64,000 nucleotides of DNA from JAGVSR01 sp963708775 (GCA_963708775.1 CAVPTI010000020.1:124001-188000), one strand, 5' to 3'; positions 43,144-53,367 are shown, counted from the stretch's first letter. The notes: generated by a model not told the origin, from the sequence alone. A program made the numbers and translations.

Positions 43144-44105
43144 GATGCGTTCTCTTGCAGGGCTAGCGCTTCACCCGTCGGGCGGCCGTCCTTGGGTTCA
43201 CCGAGGCGGATGATCTCCCATTCAAGTGCCACGCCGGATGTGGCTTTCACGCGGGCTCGAACCGTTTCGCCGAGGGTTTCGACGTCCTCGCCTGACGCCT
43301 TCTGGTCGTTAATGAGGAAGTTGCAGTGCATTTCGGAAACCTTCGCGCCGCCCACGCGGAGGCCACGGCAGCCGGCGCCGTCGACGAGTTTCCAGGCACT
43401 GTTGCCGGGCGGGTTCTTGAACGTGGAGCCGCCGGTGCGTTCGCGGACAGGCTGGTTCTTCTCGCGATAGTCGGCGACCTCATCCATCTCTTTTTGGATC
43501 TCGTCGGGGTCGCCGAGCTTACCTTCGTAGGTTGCTTGCGTGAAGATCCAATCGTCAGGAATGCCGCAATGGCGATACGTGAACTTCATGTCGGCGAGCG
43601 ACAGGACGTAGATGTTGCCGTTGCGATCGACCGCGCGGGCTGAGAACAGCACGTCCTTGGTTTCGGTGCCGTGCGCCCCGGCGTTCATGCGCAAGGCACC
43701 GCCGATGGAGCCAGGGATCCCGCGATAAAACGATAGGCCAGCGATGCCGGCTTCTGCCGCGGCGCGTGCGACTTTCACGTCAGGAACGGCTGTGCCGGCG
43801 GTAAGCCGCGTGCCGTCCGTCGTGATCTCGTTGAAGCCACGGCCTAGCCGGATGACCACGCCAGGCACGCCGCCGTCGCGGACAAGCAAATTCGAGCCAA
43901 GACCCACGACGAAAACGGGCACATCGGTGCCGATGTTTTTCAGGAAGTAGGCGAGATCAGCTTCATCGGCAGGAGCGAAGAGAACTTGTGCGGGCCCACC
44001 GACGCGGAACCACGTGATCTCCGAGAGCGGTGCGTTGGCGGTGAGGCGGCCGCGCAGCTCCGGCATGCGGGCCTTCAGATCGCCGGTGATATCGGGAAAA
44101 CTCAT
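43140..44105 (-). CDS. murB: UDP-N-acetylenolpyruvoylglucosamine reductase
   Basis: This 321-residue FAD enzyme completes UDP-MurNAc synthesis. 'TWFRVGGPAQVLFAPADEAD', 'VFVVGLGSNLLVRDGGVPGV', 'GIPGSIGGALRMNAGAHG' and 'GSTFKNPPGNSAWKLVDGAG' with the catalytic Ser are clear. It is type II-like, as in most alphaproteobacteria. It follows murC by 24 nt and overlaps ddl by 4 nt. Confidence 0.96.
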   Translation of the reverse strand: MSFPDITGDLKARMPELRGRLTANAPLSEITWFRVGGPAQVLFAPADEADLAYFLKNIGTDVPVFVVGLGSNLLVRDGGVPGVVIRLGRGFNEITTDGTRLTAGTAVPDVKVARAAAEAGIAGLSFYRGIPGSIGGALRMNAGAHGTETKDVLFSARAVDRNGNIYVLSLADMKFTYRHCGIPDDWIFTQATYEGKLGDPDEIQKEMDEVADYREKNQPVRERTGGSTFKNPPGNSAWKLVDGAGCRGLRVGGAKVSEMHCNFLINDQKASGEDVETLGETVRARVKATSGVALEWEIIRLGEPKDGRPTGEALALQENAS

Positions 44106-44129
44106 CGGTTGGGGCCTTGCGGAGCGCGC

Positions 44130-45551
44130 TTATTCGGCGGCTTGGGCGGAGAGCCACTGCGGAAGGCTGGCCGCCCATTCGGTAGAGGTGCCGGCACCGA
44201 GGCAGACGACCATATCGCCGGGGCGGCCATAACGGCGCAGCAGCGGAACGATGTCGGCGGGGTGGTCGACGGATGTGACGGCGCGGTGGCCGGTTGCCCG
44301 GATGCCTTCGGCGAGCGTGTGTTGGTCGATGCCCTCGATCGGCGTTTCGCCGGCGGAGTAGAGCGGCGCTACGATGACGCTGTCAGCCTCGCTGAAGCAC
44401 GCAGAGAATTCGCCGAAGAGGTCGCGCACGCGCGTGTAGCGGTGGGGTTCGCAGACGGCGATGACGCGCCCCTTTGAACCGGCTCGGGCGGCCTGGAGGA
44501 CGGCGGCGATTTCGATCGGATGGTGGCCGTAGTCGTCGTAAATCTGAATGCCGTTCCATTGGCCCGTCGGCTGGAAGCGGCGCTTGACGCCCGAGAACTC
44601 AGCGAGGCCGGCGCGGATGATGTCGTCGGCAATGCCGGCTTCGGCGGCAACGGCGATGGCGGCGAGTGCGTTCAGAGCGTTGTGGTGGCCGGGAACGGGG
44701 ACCTGCCAGCCGGATATGGTGCGGGCGCCACCCGCCACGCGCGAGGACAGTTGAGCGTCGAAGATCGTCGTGAAGCCGTCCTGATGCGATCCCATGAGCT
44801 GCAAATCAGCGCCTTCCGAGACGCCATAGGTCAGCAGGCGGCGGCCATCACGACGCAGATCGAGGCGCTCGACCATCTCGCGCACGACCGGATGATCGAT
44901 GCAGGTGACGGCGAGGCCATAGAAGGGGATGTTGCGATAGAATGCGGCGTATTCCGCGTGCATGTTTTCGACGGACTTGAAGTAGTCGAGGTGCTCTGGA
45001 TCAATGTTGGTGACAATGCCGATTTCGGTCGGGAGGCGCACGAAAGTGCCATCGCTCTCGTCCGCCTCGACGATCATCCACTGGCCCTTGCCGAGGCGCG
45101 CGTTCGAGCCCCAGGCGTTGATAATGCCGCCCGTGATTACCGTGGGATCGGTGCCGGCCTTCTCGAAAATGGTGGAGACGAGCGATGTCGTCGTGGTTTT
45201 GCCGTGGGTGCCGGTGACGGAGATCGTTGAATAGAGGCGCATCAGCTCAGCCAGCGCTTCAGCGCGGCGGATGATGGTGAGGCCTTTGCTCCGGGCCGCT
45301 TCAAGCTCCGGATTGCCGGACTTCACGGCGGTGGAAATGATGACGTTCTTGGCGCCAATCAGGTTCACGGTGTCATGACCGATGAAAACCCGCACGCCTT
45401 TAGCGCGCAAGCGGCGGACGTTGGCGCTTTCCTTCTGATCGCTGCCCTGGACGGCAAACCCCTTCGCAAGCAGGATCTCGGCGATGGCGCTCATGCCGAT
45501 GCCGCCAATGCCGATGATGTGGAACGTGCCTGCGTCGCGGGGTATCTGCAT
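44130..45551 (-). CDS. murC: UDP-N-acetylmuramate-L-alanine ligase
   Basis: This 473-residue Mur ligase adds the first amino acid of the stem peptide. 'FHIIGIGGIGMSAIAEILLA' is the N-terminal UDP-binding motif. The ATP loop is 'VTGTHGKTTTTSLVSTIFEK' and the C-terminal part has 'IYDDYGHHPIEIAAVLQAAR' and 'FQPHRYTR'-like 'CEPHRYTRVRDLF'. It lies between murG and murB in the dcw block. Confidence 0.97.
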   Translation of the reverse strand: MQIPRDAGTFHIIGIGGIGMSAIAEILLAKGFAVQGSDQKESANVRRLRAKGVRVFIGHDTVNLIGAKNVIISTAVKSGNPELEAARSKGLTIIRRAEALAELMRLYSTISVTGTHGKTTTTSLVSTIFEKAGTDPTVITGGIINAWGSNARLGKGQWMIVEADESDGTFVRLPTEIGIVTNIDPEHLDYFKSVENMHAEYAAFYRNIPFYGLAVTCIDHPVVREMVERLDLRRDGRRLLTYGVSEGADLQLMGSHQDGFTTIFDAQLSSRVAGGARTISGWQVPVPGHHNALNALAAIAVAAEAGIADDIIRAGLAEFSGVKRRFQPTGQWNGIQIYDDYGHHPIEIAAVLQAARAGSKGRVIAVCEPHRYTRVRDLFGEFSACFSEADSVIVAPLYSAGETPIEGIDQHTLAEGIRATGHRAVTSVDHPADIVPLLRRYGRPGDMVVCLGAGTSTEWAASLPQWLSAQAAE

Positions 45552-45598
45552 CGCGTTGTCTATCGTCCCGTCAAACGTTGCATGACCTCAATCGGGCA

Positions 45599-46735
45599 TC
45601 AGGATGCCCGGGCGGATGTCGGCGCGGTGGCCGTCGCGGACCCCGCAAGCTCTTCCACTAGGGATGCCAGCCGAACAACGGCGTCCGGACGGCCCTGCTT
45701 CCTTGCACACTCTGCTGCTTCGCGGAGCGCGGCGCCACTCTCCATGAGCCGCGCGATCTCGTCGGCAAGCCTTTCCGGGCTCAGTGTCTTCTGTTCGATA
45801 CACCAAGCGCCGCCCGATTCGGCAAGTCGGGTTGCATTTTGCAACTGATCGTTGTCGAGGGAATGGGGCAACGGCACCAATATGGATGGACGGCCGATAA
45901 CGGTTAATTCCGCAACCGATGAAGCTCCGGCCCGGCCTACGACGAGATGGCTGGCTGCCATTCGGGCGGGCAGATCCTTGAAGAAGGGCGCTATTTCAGA
46001 GGTTATTCCGGCCTCGGCATATGCTGTTTGCACCCGGACGACGTCTTCCTCGCGGGCTTGTTGAACGACGTTTAATCGCGATTTCAAGGCGGGAGGCAGA
46101 CGTGCGAGTGCCGGCGGGACGGCGTCGGAAAAGTAGCGGGCGCCCTGGCTGCCGCCAAACACCAGTAGATTAAACAGGCCGTTCGGCTCCAACGGCGGAT
46201 AACCCATCGCAGCCGCTTCGAGGACGATGCCGCGGACCGGATTGCCGGTGAAACGGGCTTTGGCGAGCAGCGAGCCCTCCAGAAACTTCGTCGTCTCGAA
46301 CGAGGTGGCGATGGCATTGACGCGGCGGGCCAGCATCTTGTTGGCGCGGCCAAGCACGGCGTTCTGCTCGTGCAGCATGGTCGGAATGCCGAGCTGGCGG
46401 GCGGCGAGCAGCGGCGGAAAGGTGGGATAACCGCCAAATCCCACCACCACGAGGGGGCGCACAGCCTTCATCAGCTTGCGGGCGGCAACGATGCCTTTCG
46501 CCAGCGCTAGGCCTGTCTTCGCAACCGCGACGGGTGATTTAGAGGCGAGCGTCGCTGATGGAACCTGATGCACAGCACGCGCTGGAAAGCCGGTGCCGTA
46601 GCGGTCTCCGCGCATATCCGTCACCAGATCAATCGTATAGCCGCGGCGACCCAACTCCTCGGCCAACGCGAACGCCGGAAACAAGTGTCCTCCGGTGCCC
46701 CCGGCGGCCAGCATGACGGTTCGATTCCGGTCCAT
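45599..46735 (-). CDS. murG: Lipid II synthase MurG (N-acetylglucosaminyl transferase)
   Basis: This 378-residue GT-B transferase adds GlcNAc to lipid I at the inner membrane surface. The N-terminal glycine loop is 'AAGGTGGHLFPAFALAEEL', with 'VVGFGGYPTFPPLLAA' and 'HEQNAVLGRANKMLA'. The UDP-GlcNAc site is 'VVGRAGASSVAELTVIGRPS' then 'LPHSLDNDQLQNATRL'. It follows ftsW with an 86-nt spacer. Confidence 0.97.
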   Translation of the reverse strand: MDRNRTVMLAAGGTGGHLFPAFALAEELGRRGYTIDLVTDMRGDRYGTGFPARAVHQVPSATLASKSPVAVAKTGLALAKGIVAARKLMKAVRPLVVVGFGGYPTFPPLLAARQLGIPTMLHEQNAVLGRANKMLARRVNAIATSFETTKFLEGSLLAKARFTGNPVRGIVLEAAAMGYPPLEPNGLFNLLVFGGSQGARYFSDAVPPALARLPPALKSRLNVVQQAREEDVVRVQTAYAEAGITSEIAPFFKDLPARMAASHLVVGRAGASSVAELTVIGRPSILVPLPHSLDNDQLQNATRLAESGGAWCIEQKTLSPERLADEIARLMESGAALREAAECARKQGRPDAVVRLASLVEELAGSATATAPTSARAS

Positions 46736-46821
46736 GATTTGGCTTCTCTCCCCAACCGGATGCTCTTGTCAGCCAAACGCGGCCGTTTCTGGTCCGGTTG
46801 TCGTCCGGTTACACCGTCCTT

Positions 46822-47928
46822 TCAAGAGACGCGGCGCCGCGTGAGGGCCAGCAGCATTCCGAGCGTCACCGAAATTGCGAGCGTAGAGGAGCCGCCGGCA
46901 GACAGGTAGGGCAGCGTGATGCCCTTCGCGGGGAGGAGGCCGACGTTGACGCCCATGTTGAAGAGCGCTTGGAGGCCGAACACCAGGGCGAGGCCGATGA
47001 TGCCCAACTTCACTGACAAGTCGGGTTCCTGGCCAGCCCGGTAGAGAGCGCGGAGCACGATAAAGGCGAAGAGCATGACGATGGCGAGGCAGGCGACGGC
47101 GCCGTACTCCTCCGCAATGACCGCGAAGATGAAATCCGTATGAGCATCGGGCAAGGAGGTCTTGATGGTGCCTTCGCCCGGTCCTCGGCCGAAAAATCCA
47201 CCTTGTGCGAAGGATTGCAAGGCGCGGTCGATCTGGCTGTTGTCGCCGGGGGCGGGATCGAGAAAGCGATCGATCCGCGCCTCGACGTGAGGGAAGGTGA
47301 AGTATGCGCCGATGATGGCTGCGAGGCCCAGCGCAACGATGGCGGCCGCGTAAATCAGGGGCTGGCCGGAGACGAAGAAGAGCGCGCCCCATACGAGGCT
47401 CAAGAGCAACGTCTGGCCGACATCGGGTTGCATGACCAGAAACGACGCGACGAGCGCGTACAGACCGATAGCGAACCACAGGCCCGGCATCTCCGGCCGC
47501 TTTCGCGCTTCTGCGAGAAGCCAGGCCGAGATGACGACGAACGCGGGCTTCAGGAATTCGGATGGTTGAACCGAGTGGCCGCCGATCGAGAGCCAGCGAC
47601 GGGCGCCATTGATCTCGCGTCCGGTCAGATGGACGACAATAAGCCCGGCGATTGCGACGGACAGCACAGCAAGCGCGACCCGGCGCGTCTCACGTGTGGT
47701 CAGGAACGAAAGCACGACGACGATCAACGCGCCCAGCGCAGAGAAGAAGACGTGGCGCTCGACGAAGTAATACGCAGGCAGGCCCTTTTTGAGGGCCACT
47801 GACGGACTGGCAGCCAACGAAAAAACAAGGCCGGCGCCGATCAGGATGAAGATTGCGATCAGCAGCACATGATCGACGGTGAACCACCAGCCTGCCAGAC
47901 GGCTGCGGTCTTCACGGGAGAAACTCAT
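46822..47928 (-). CDS. ftsW: Septal peptidoglycan glycosyltransferase FtsW
   Basis: This 368-residue SEDS protein with about ten membrane segments polymerises lipid II at the septum. 'GREINGARRWLSIGGHSVQP' then 'SEFLKPAFVV' and 'FIFAVIAEEYGAVACLAIVM' are SEDS signatures. The catalytic aspartate lies in 'MQPDVGQTLLLSLVWGAL', and 'NMGVNVGLLPAKGITLPYLS' is conserved. Its ATG overlaps the murD stop (ATGA). Its usual transpeptidase partner FtsI is not encoded in this window. Confidence 0.96.
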   Translation of the reverse strand: MSFSREDRSRLAGWWFTVDHVLLIAIFILIGAGLVFSLAASPSVALKKGLPAYYFVERHVFFSALGALIVVVLSFLTTRETRRVALAVLSVAIAGLIVVHLTGREINGARRWLSIGGHSVQPSEFLKPAFVVISAWLLAEARKRPEMPGLWFAIGLYALVASFLVMQPDVGQTLLLSLVWGALFFVSGQPLIYAAAIVALGLAAIIGAYFTFPHVEARIDRFLDPAPGDNSQIDRALQSFAQGGFFGRGPGEGTIKTSLPDAHTDFIFAVIAEEYGAVACLAIVMLFAFIVLRALYRAGQEPDLSVKLGIIGLALVFGLQALFNMGVNVGLLPAKGITLPYLSAGGSSTLAISVTLGMLLALTRRRVS

Positions 47929-49302
47929 GGTCCGGTGCGGCGCGCGATTTCCTCGGCGACGAGCCGCCGGAAATGCTCACCCCGCTCCTCGAAATTTTTG
48001 TACTGGTCGTAAGAAGCGCAGGCGGGAGACAGGAGGACAACGCTTTCTTCTGCGCCGGAGGCGATAGCGTCGTGCGTGGCCTTGGCGACCGCCACGTCCA
48101 TCGTCTCGCAGGAACTCATAGGGGACTTCACCGCCGAGGGTGGCCGCGAACGATCCTGTTGCGGCACCGATGAGGTAGGCTTTGGTGATGCGCGAAAAGT
48201 AGGGACGCAGGGTGTCGATGCCGCCATCCTTGGCCTTGCCACCCAGTATGATGTGGATACCGCGCGGCCAGGTGGCGAGCGCTTTTTCGGTGCTCTCGGC
48301 GTTCGTCGCCTTGCTGTCGTTGATGAAGAGCGTGGAGCCCAAGCGACCAATCTGCTCTAAGCGGTGCGCAAGCCCCGGATAGGTCAGCATGTGCGGTACA
48401 ATCTCGTCGTCCCGCAAACCGGCAAGACGGAGCGCCCCATAAGCCGCGCAGGCATTCTCGCCGTTGTGACGGCCACGCAACGCTGCAACACCGGCCAAAT
48501 CTGCGACCGGCTCCTTCCGAAAAAAGACAGTCGAACCCGAGAAGACGATGTCAGCCGTATCGCGTGTGGAGGCCGTGAGGATCTCCTTGCCGGCCGAGCG
48601 GTATTTCTCCGCGATGGCCCTGGTCCAGTCGTCGTCAATGACGACCGTGGCTTTGTCGGCGCCTGCAATGAGGCGTTCCTTGACGCCGGCGTAGTTTGCA
48701 ATCGTGCCGTGGCGGTCGAGGTGATCCGGCGTGACGTTCAAGAGCACGCCCACGCTCGGTCTGATCGTGGGCGCTAGATCGATCTGAAAGGATGAGCATT
48801 CGACCACGTAGACACGGTCGAGCGTCAGCGGATCGAGGGTGAGAACGGCGCGACCGATGTTACCGCCGAGTTGCACGTCGCGGCCGGCTTGCCTGAGGAT
48901 GTGGGCAATGAGGGCGGTGGTGGTCGATTTTCCGTTGGTGCCGGTGATGGCGATAAATGGCGCTTCCGGACACATGCTCGCGCGTTCGCGGCAGAAGAGT
49001 TCGATGTCGCCGATCACTTCGACGCCGGCGGCTTCTGCCTTCTGCACCGTCCAGTGCGGTTCCGGATGAGTAAGGGGTACGCCGGGCGCGAGAATGAGGG
49101 CGGCAAATCGCGCCCAGTCCTCCCGGAAGAGATCGACGAGCGGAATGCCCGCCTTATCTGCGCCACTGCGCCCGGCCTCGCTGTCGTCCCAGGCGGCCAC
49201 TCGAGCGCCGCCCGCAATCAAGGCGAGAGCGGTTGCGTTGCCCGATGAACCAAGGCCGAACACCGCCACATCGAGACCGGAAAATGTGGTGATCGGGATC
49301 AT
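47925..49302 (-). CDS. murD: UDP-N-acetylmuramoylalanine-D-glutamate ligase (frame broken near 48114)
   Basis: This enzyme of about 459 residues adds D-Glu to the stem peptide. The N-terminal piece from ATG 49302 covers 'VAVFGLGSSGNATALALIAG', the ATP loop 'ITGTNGKSTTTALIAHILRQ', 'GRDVQLGGNIGRAVL' and 'FINDSKATNAESTEKALATW'. The last 60 residues lie in another frame ('MDVAVAKATHDAIASGAEES', 'VVLLSPACASYDQYKNFEER') to 47925. Removing one base from the AA at 48113-48114 gives 'VPYESCETMDVAVAKA'. As MurD is essential, this is probably a sequence error. The stop overlaps the ftsW start. Confidence 0.94.
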
Positions 49303-49315
49303 CGGGTCGGTCCGC

Positions 49316-50398
49316 TCAGCGCAGTTTCAGAGTGGCGAGACCAACGAGGGCGAGGATGACGGAGATGATCCAGAAGCGCACGACCACGGTGCTCTCCTGC
49401 CAGCCCTTTTGCTCGTAATGGTGATGCAGTGGCGCCATTCGAAAAACCCGCTTGCCCGTCATTTTGAATGACACAACTTGGATAACGACAGACAGCGTTT
49501 CGAGGACGAAGAGACCGCCGACGATGGCGAGTACAATTTCATGCTTAGTCGCGACCGCGATGGCGCCCAGCGCCCCGCCGAGCGCCAACGAACCGGTGTC
49601 GCCCATGAAAATCATGGCCGGCGGGGCGTTGAACCAGAGGAAGCCTAGCCCTGCGCCGATGAGTGCGCCGCAAATGACGGCGAGTTCGGCGGTGCCGGCG
49701 ACATAGTGGATCTGGAGGTGGGTTGCGAACTTTTCCGAGCCGATGAGATAGGCGATGAGGCCGAACGTGGCCGCCGCGATCATGACCGGAACGATGGCCA
49801 GGCCGTCCAGGCCATCGGTGAGGTTGACCGCATTACCGGCACCGGCGATGACGAGCATTCCGGCGAGAAGAAACAAAGGGCCGAGATAGATCAGCGTGTC
49901 CTTGAAGAACGGCACGGCCAGCTGTCCTGCAAGAGCGGGGGCCGACAACTGCATGATGCCCCAGGCGGCAGCGGCGGCGACGATCAATTCCAGCCCGAGC
50001 CGCGCCTTGCCGCCGAATCCGCTGGCGTGCTGCCTTGTGACCTTCAGGTAGTCGTCGTAGAAGCCGATGGCCCCATACGCGAGCGTGACGCCGAGCACGA
50101 TCCAGACGTAGAGGTTCGACCAGTCGGACCACATCAATGTGGAGAACGTGACGCTGGCCAAAATCATCAGGCCGCCCATGGTGGGCGTGCCGCGCTTGGC
50201 CAGATGCGTTTGGGGGCCGTCATCGCGAATCGGCTGGCCCTTGCCCTGCTTCAAGCGGAGCAAATCGATGATGGCGGGGCCAAACAGCATCACGAACAGG
50301 AGCGCGGTGAAGATCGCGCCGCCAGTCCGAAACGTGATGTAGCGGAAGACGTTGAGCAGACCGATCTGGTCGCTGAATTGCCCCAGCTCAAAGAGCAT
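49316..50398 (-). CDS. mraY: Phospho-N-acetylmuramoyl-pentapeptide transferase
   Basis: This 360-residue enzyme with about ten membrane segments makes lipid I from UDP-MurNAc-pentapeptide and undecaprenyl phosphate. 'KRGTPTMGGLMILASVTFST', the aspartate motif 'GFYDDYLKVTRQHASGFGGK', 'NAVNLTDGLDGLAIVPVMI' and 'FMGDTGSLALGGALGAIAV' are diagnostic. It lies 60 nt after murF and 13 nt before murD. Confidence 0.97.
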   Translation of the reverse strand: MLFELGQFSDQIGLLNVFRYITFRTGGAIFTALLFVMLFGPAIIDLLRLKQGKGQPIRDDGPQTHLAKRGTPTMGGLMILASVTFSTLMWSDWSNLYVWIVLGVTLAYGAIGFYDDYLKVTRQHASGFGGKARLGLELIVAAAAAWGIMQLSAPALAGQLAVPFFKDTLIYLGPLFLLAGMLVIAGAGNAVNLTDGLDGLAIVPVMIAAATFGLIAYLIGSEKFATHLQIHYVAGTAELAVICGALIGAGLGFLWFNAPPAMIFMGDTGSLALGGALGAIAVATKHEIVLAIVGGLFVLETLSVVIQVVSFKMTGKRVFRMAPLHHHYEQKGWQESTVVVRFWIISVILALVGLATLKLR

Positions 50399-50458
50399 GC
50401 TTCATGTCTCCCCCGTGCGCCCCACGCCGCCGAACCCAGCGGCGGCGGAATTCTTACC

Positions 50459-51922
50459 CTACTCCCGGGGACCTGTCCGATTGAACTTGGCCAGCATGGC
50501 TGCCACGAGCAATCCCATTTTTGATCCGTTCGAGCCCTTGACCATGACCGCGTCACCCGGCTTGAGCGCGACCATGAGTAATGGCTCGAGTTCGGCCGAG
50601 GTGTGGGCCCAACCTCCCCGTCGGGCTCCGGAAACCCGTTCGTAGAGACGCGCCATATGCGATCCCGCGGCGAACACGAGATCGACACCGGCTGAATCGA
50701 TCGCATCCCAGAGATCGGCGTGCATCGCCGGGGCGTCGGGCCCCAGTTCAAGCATGTCGCCGAGGACGGCAATACGGCGCGGATAGTCGCTGCGCGGCAG
50801 CGCGGGGAGCACGGCCAATGCCGCGCGCATCGACGCAGGGTTGGCGTTGTAGCTCTCGTCGATCAAAAGGAGTTCGCCGGAGCCTATGATCAGGCGCGTG
50901 CGTGAACCACGGCCGGGCGGCGGTGCGAATTCTGCAAGTGCAGCAAGGCCCTTTGCCGGGTCGGCTCCTGCGGCATCGAGGGCAGCCGTCACAAACAGCG
51001 CATTCGTCACCATGTGCATGCCGACGGTGCCGATGAGGAAAGGAAGTTTGCCGCGGCTACCGGCGCGGATTACTTCTCCCTCGCTGGTGGTCGCACTCAT
51101 GCGGCAGCCGGACAATGCAACCACGTCGTCGGCCCCGAACGTGGCAATGGCTTCAGCAGCGCTAAGGTCTTTGGTGACGCCGGTCACGTGAACTTTGCGT
51201 GCCCGCGCGGCAGCGAGCAGACGGGCGGCGTGACGGTTGTCGAGATTGATGAGCGCCGCACCGGAGGGTTCCAGACCAAGGAAGATCTCGGCTTTCGCAT
51301 CCGCGATCCCTTCCTCGTTGGCGAAGTTTTCAATGTGCGCATTCTCGACGGTGGTGACGATTGCGATGTGCGGACGGACCATCGCCGTCAGCGGCGTGAT
51401 CTCGCCCGCATGGTTCATGCCGATTTCAAAGACGGCATAGCGGGTATCCGCCGGCATGCGGGCGAGTGTCAGAGGGACTCCCCAGTGATTGTTGTACGAT
51501 TTCTCAGAAGCGTGCGTGGCCCCGAGCGCGGAGAACGCCAGCCGGAGCATCTCTTTGGTCGTCGTTTTGCCGACGCTGCCGGTCACGGCGATGACACGGG
51601 CATCGGAGGCGAGGCGTGCGCGGGCAGCGCGGCCGATGTTTTCCAGCGCTCGCAGCGGATCACTCGTGCGGATCAGCGCGCCATCGTCGTTTTTTCGCAC
51701 ATACTCTAACGTTACGATGGCAGCGACTGCGCCTTTGGCAAACGCCGCGGCGACAAAGTCATGGCCATCGCGCTGATCCTTCAGCGCGACGAAGACATCG
51801 CCGGGCTCGAGCGTGCGGGTGTCGATCGAAAAGCCGGTGATGGCGTCGCTCGAATGTCCCTCAGCGGTTGCGCCTGCGGCCTTTACGAGTTCGTCGAATG
51901 ACCAAAGTGGCTGCGTCGTCAT
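50459..51922 (-). CDS. murF: UDP-MurNAc-tripeptide-D-Ala-D-Ala ligase
   Basis: This 487-residue enzyme adds D-Ala-D-Ala. 'GFSIDTRTLEPGDVFVALKD', the ATP loop 'VTGSVGKTTTKEMLRLAFSA', 'HASEKSYNNHWGVPLTLARM' and 'DESYNANPASMRAALAVL' are family motifs. The start overlaps the murE stop (ATGA), and mraY follows. Confidence 0.97.
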   Translation of the reverse strand: MTTQPLWSFDELVKAAGATAEGHSSDAITGFSIDTRTLEPGDVFVALKDQRDGHDFVAAAFAKGAVAAIVTLEYVRKNDDGALIRTSDPLRALENIGRAARARLASDARVIAVTGSVGKTTTKEMLRLAFSALGATHASEKSYNNHWGVPLTLARMPADTRYAVFEIGMNHAGEITPLTAMVRPHIAIVTTVENAHIENFANEEGIADAKAEIFLGLEPSGAALINLDNRHAARLLAAARARKVHVTGVTKDLSAAEAIATFGADDVVALSGCRMSATTSEGEVIRAGSRGKLPFLIGTVGMHMVTNALFVTAALDAAGADPAKGLAALAEFAPPPGRGSRTRLIIGSGELLLIDESYNANPASMRAALAVLPALPRSDYPRRIAVLGDMLELGPDAPAMHADLWDAIDSAGVDLVFAAGSHMARLYERVSGARRGGWAHTSAELEPLLMVALKPGDAVMVKGSNGSKMGLLVAAMLAKFNRTGPRE

Positions 51923-53367
51923 GGGACTCCCAGCGCCTCCGCCAGCACGTCGTGGTCGGAGAACGGCAAAACCGTGTCTCCAACGATCTGGCCGGTTTCA
52001 TGGCCTTTGCCCGCGACGAGCACAACGTCACCCGGCTGCATCATGGCGACAGCCGAGCGGATCGCTTCCGCCCGATCTCCGATCTCTTTGGCGCCTTCTG
52101 CACCGACCAGCACTTCGGCGCGGATCGCGGCGGCCGTTTCAGTCCGTGGATTGTCGTCCGTCACGATCACGACATCGGATCTCTCGACTGCAATGCGACC
52201 CATGATCGGGCGCTTGCCGCGGTCGCGGTCACCGCCACACCCAAAAACGCAGATGAGGCGGCCGGTGGCGAAGGGCCGGCAGGCGTCAAGGGCAGCGGCG
52301 AGTGCTTCCGGCTTATGAGCGTAGTCGACCACGCCGAGGCCGCCATTTCTGCGACCGATGATTTCAAGGCGGCCCTTGACGCCTCTCAGTGCGGACAGTG
52401 CCGCAAAAACGCGCTCTGCATCCTCGCCCGTTGCCATCGCAAGTGCGGCGGCAACGAGTGCATTCTCCACCTGATAGCCGCCGACGAGCGGGAGTTCGAC
52501 GGTTGTTTTTTTTCCCTTGGCTTCGAGAGTGAGCCGCTGAGCAAACCCGGTGGGTTCGGCGGAGACGAGCTTGATCGTTTCGCCGCTGCGACCGACGGTC
52601 AGAACCGGACGGCCTGTTCGGCGCGCGATCGCCTCTGCCTCGGCTGCATATGCGCCATCGCGATTGATAACGGCAGGCCTGTCGGGGGGCAGCAGGTTTT
52701 CGAACAGCCGCATTTTGGCGGCGAAGTAGTCTTCCACTGTGGGATGGTAGTCCATGTGGTCGCGGCCGAGATTCGTGAAGGCCGCGGCCTCGATGCGAAC
52801 GCCGTCGAGGCGATGCTGGTCGAGGCCGTGTGATGACGCTTCCATGGCAAGATGCGTGGTGCCTTCGGTTGCGAGTGCGGCCAGCGTCTTGTGCAGCGTG
52901 ACGGGATCGGGTGTCGTGAGCGAGCCGTAAACGGTCGCCTTGGGGGAGACGACACCGATCGTGCCAAGCGAAGCCGCTTGATGACCGCAGGCGGCGAAGA
53001 TCTGGCGCGTGAATTCAGCAACCGATGTTTTGCCGCTCGTGCCCGTGATGGCCACAACCGTTGCCGGCTGCCCGACATAAACGCGTGAGGCGAGCACGGC
53101 GAGCGTAAGGCGTGGGTCGGGTACACGCAGTACCGGGATGGCCACTCCGGCGGGCACGTCTGCGGTCTGCGCGACGAAGGCTGCTACTGCTCCCTTGGCC
53201 TCGGCATCGGCGATGAAGCGCCCGCCATCGGCTTTCGTACCGGGAATCGCGACGAACACGTCACCCGGTCCCACGACGCGACTGTCTGCGGTGACACCTG
53301 TCACCCACAGGTCAGCGACATGCGCAGGGATAGCCACGAGATCGGCAGCGAGATCAGAGAGCTGCAT
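51919..53367 (-). CDS. murE: UDP-MurNAc-L-Ala-D-Glu-2,6-diaminopimelate ligase
   Basis: This 482-residue Mur ligase adds the third amino acid. The ATP loop is 'AITGTSGKTSVAEFTRQIFA'. 'EASSHGLDQHRLDG' is conserved, and 'VTDDNPRTE' holds the DNPR motif specific for meso-diaminopimelate. ATG at 53367 is chosen because AAAGG lies about 7 nt upstream and homology begins there; starts at 53391 and 53502 would only add unconserved residues. It is the first gene of the block, and ftsI, its usual upstream neighbour, is missing. Confidence 0.96.
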   Translation of the reverse strand: MQLSDLAADLVAIPAHVADLWVTGVTADSRVVGPGDVFVAIPGTKADGGRFIADAEAKGAVAAFVAQTADVPAGVAIPVLRVPDPRLTLAVLASRVYVGQPATVVAITGTSGKTSVAEFTRQIFAACGHQAASLGTIGVVSPKATVYGSLTTPDPVTLHKTLAALATEGTTHLAMEASSHGLDQHRLDGVRIEAAAFTNLGRDHMDYHPTVEDYFAAKMRLFENLLPPDRPAVINRDGAYAAEAEAIARRTGRPVLTVGRSGETIKLVSAEPTGFAQRLTLEAKGKKTTVELPLVGGYQVENALVAAALAMATGEDAERVFAALSALRGVKGRLEIIGRRNGGLGVVDYAHKPEALAAALDACRPFATGRLICVFGCGGDRDRGKRPIMGRIAVERSDVVIVTDDNPRTETAAAIRAEVLVGAEGAKEIGDRAEAIRSAVAMMQPGDVVLVAGKGHETGQIVGDTVLPFSDHDVLAEALGVP

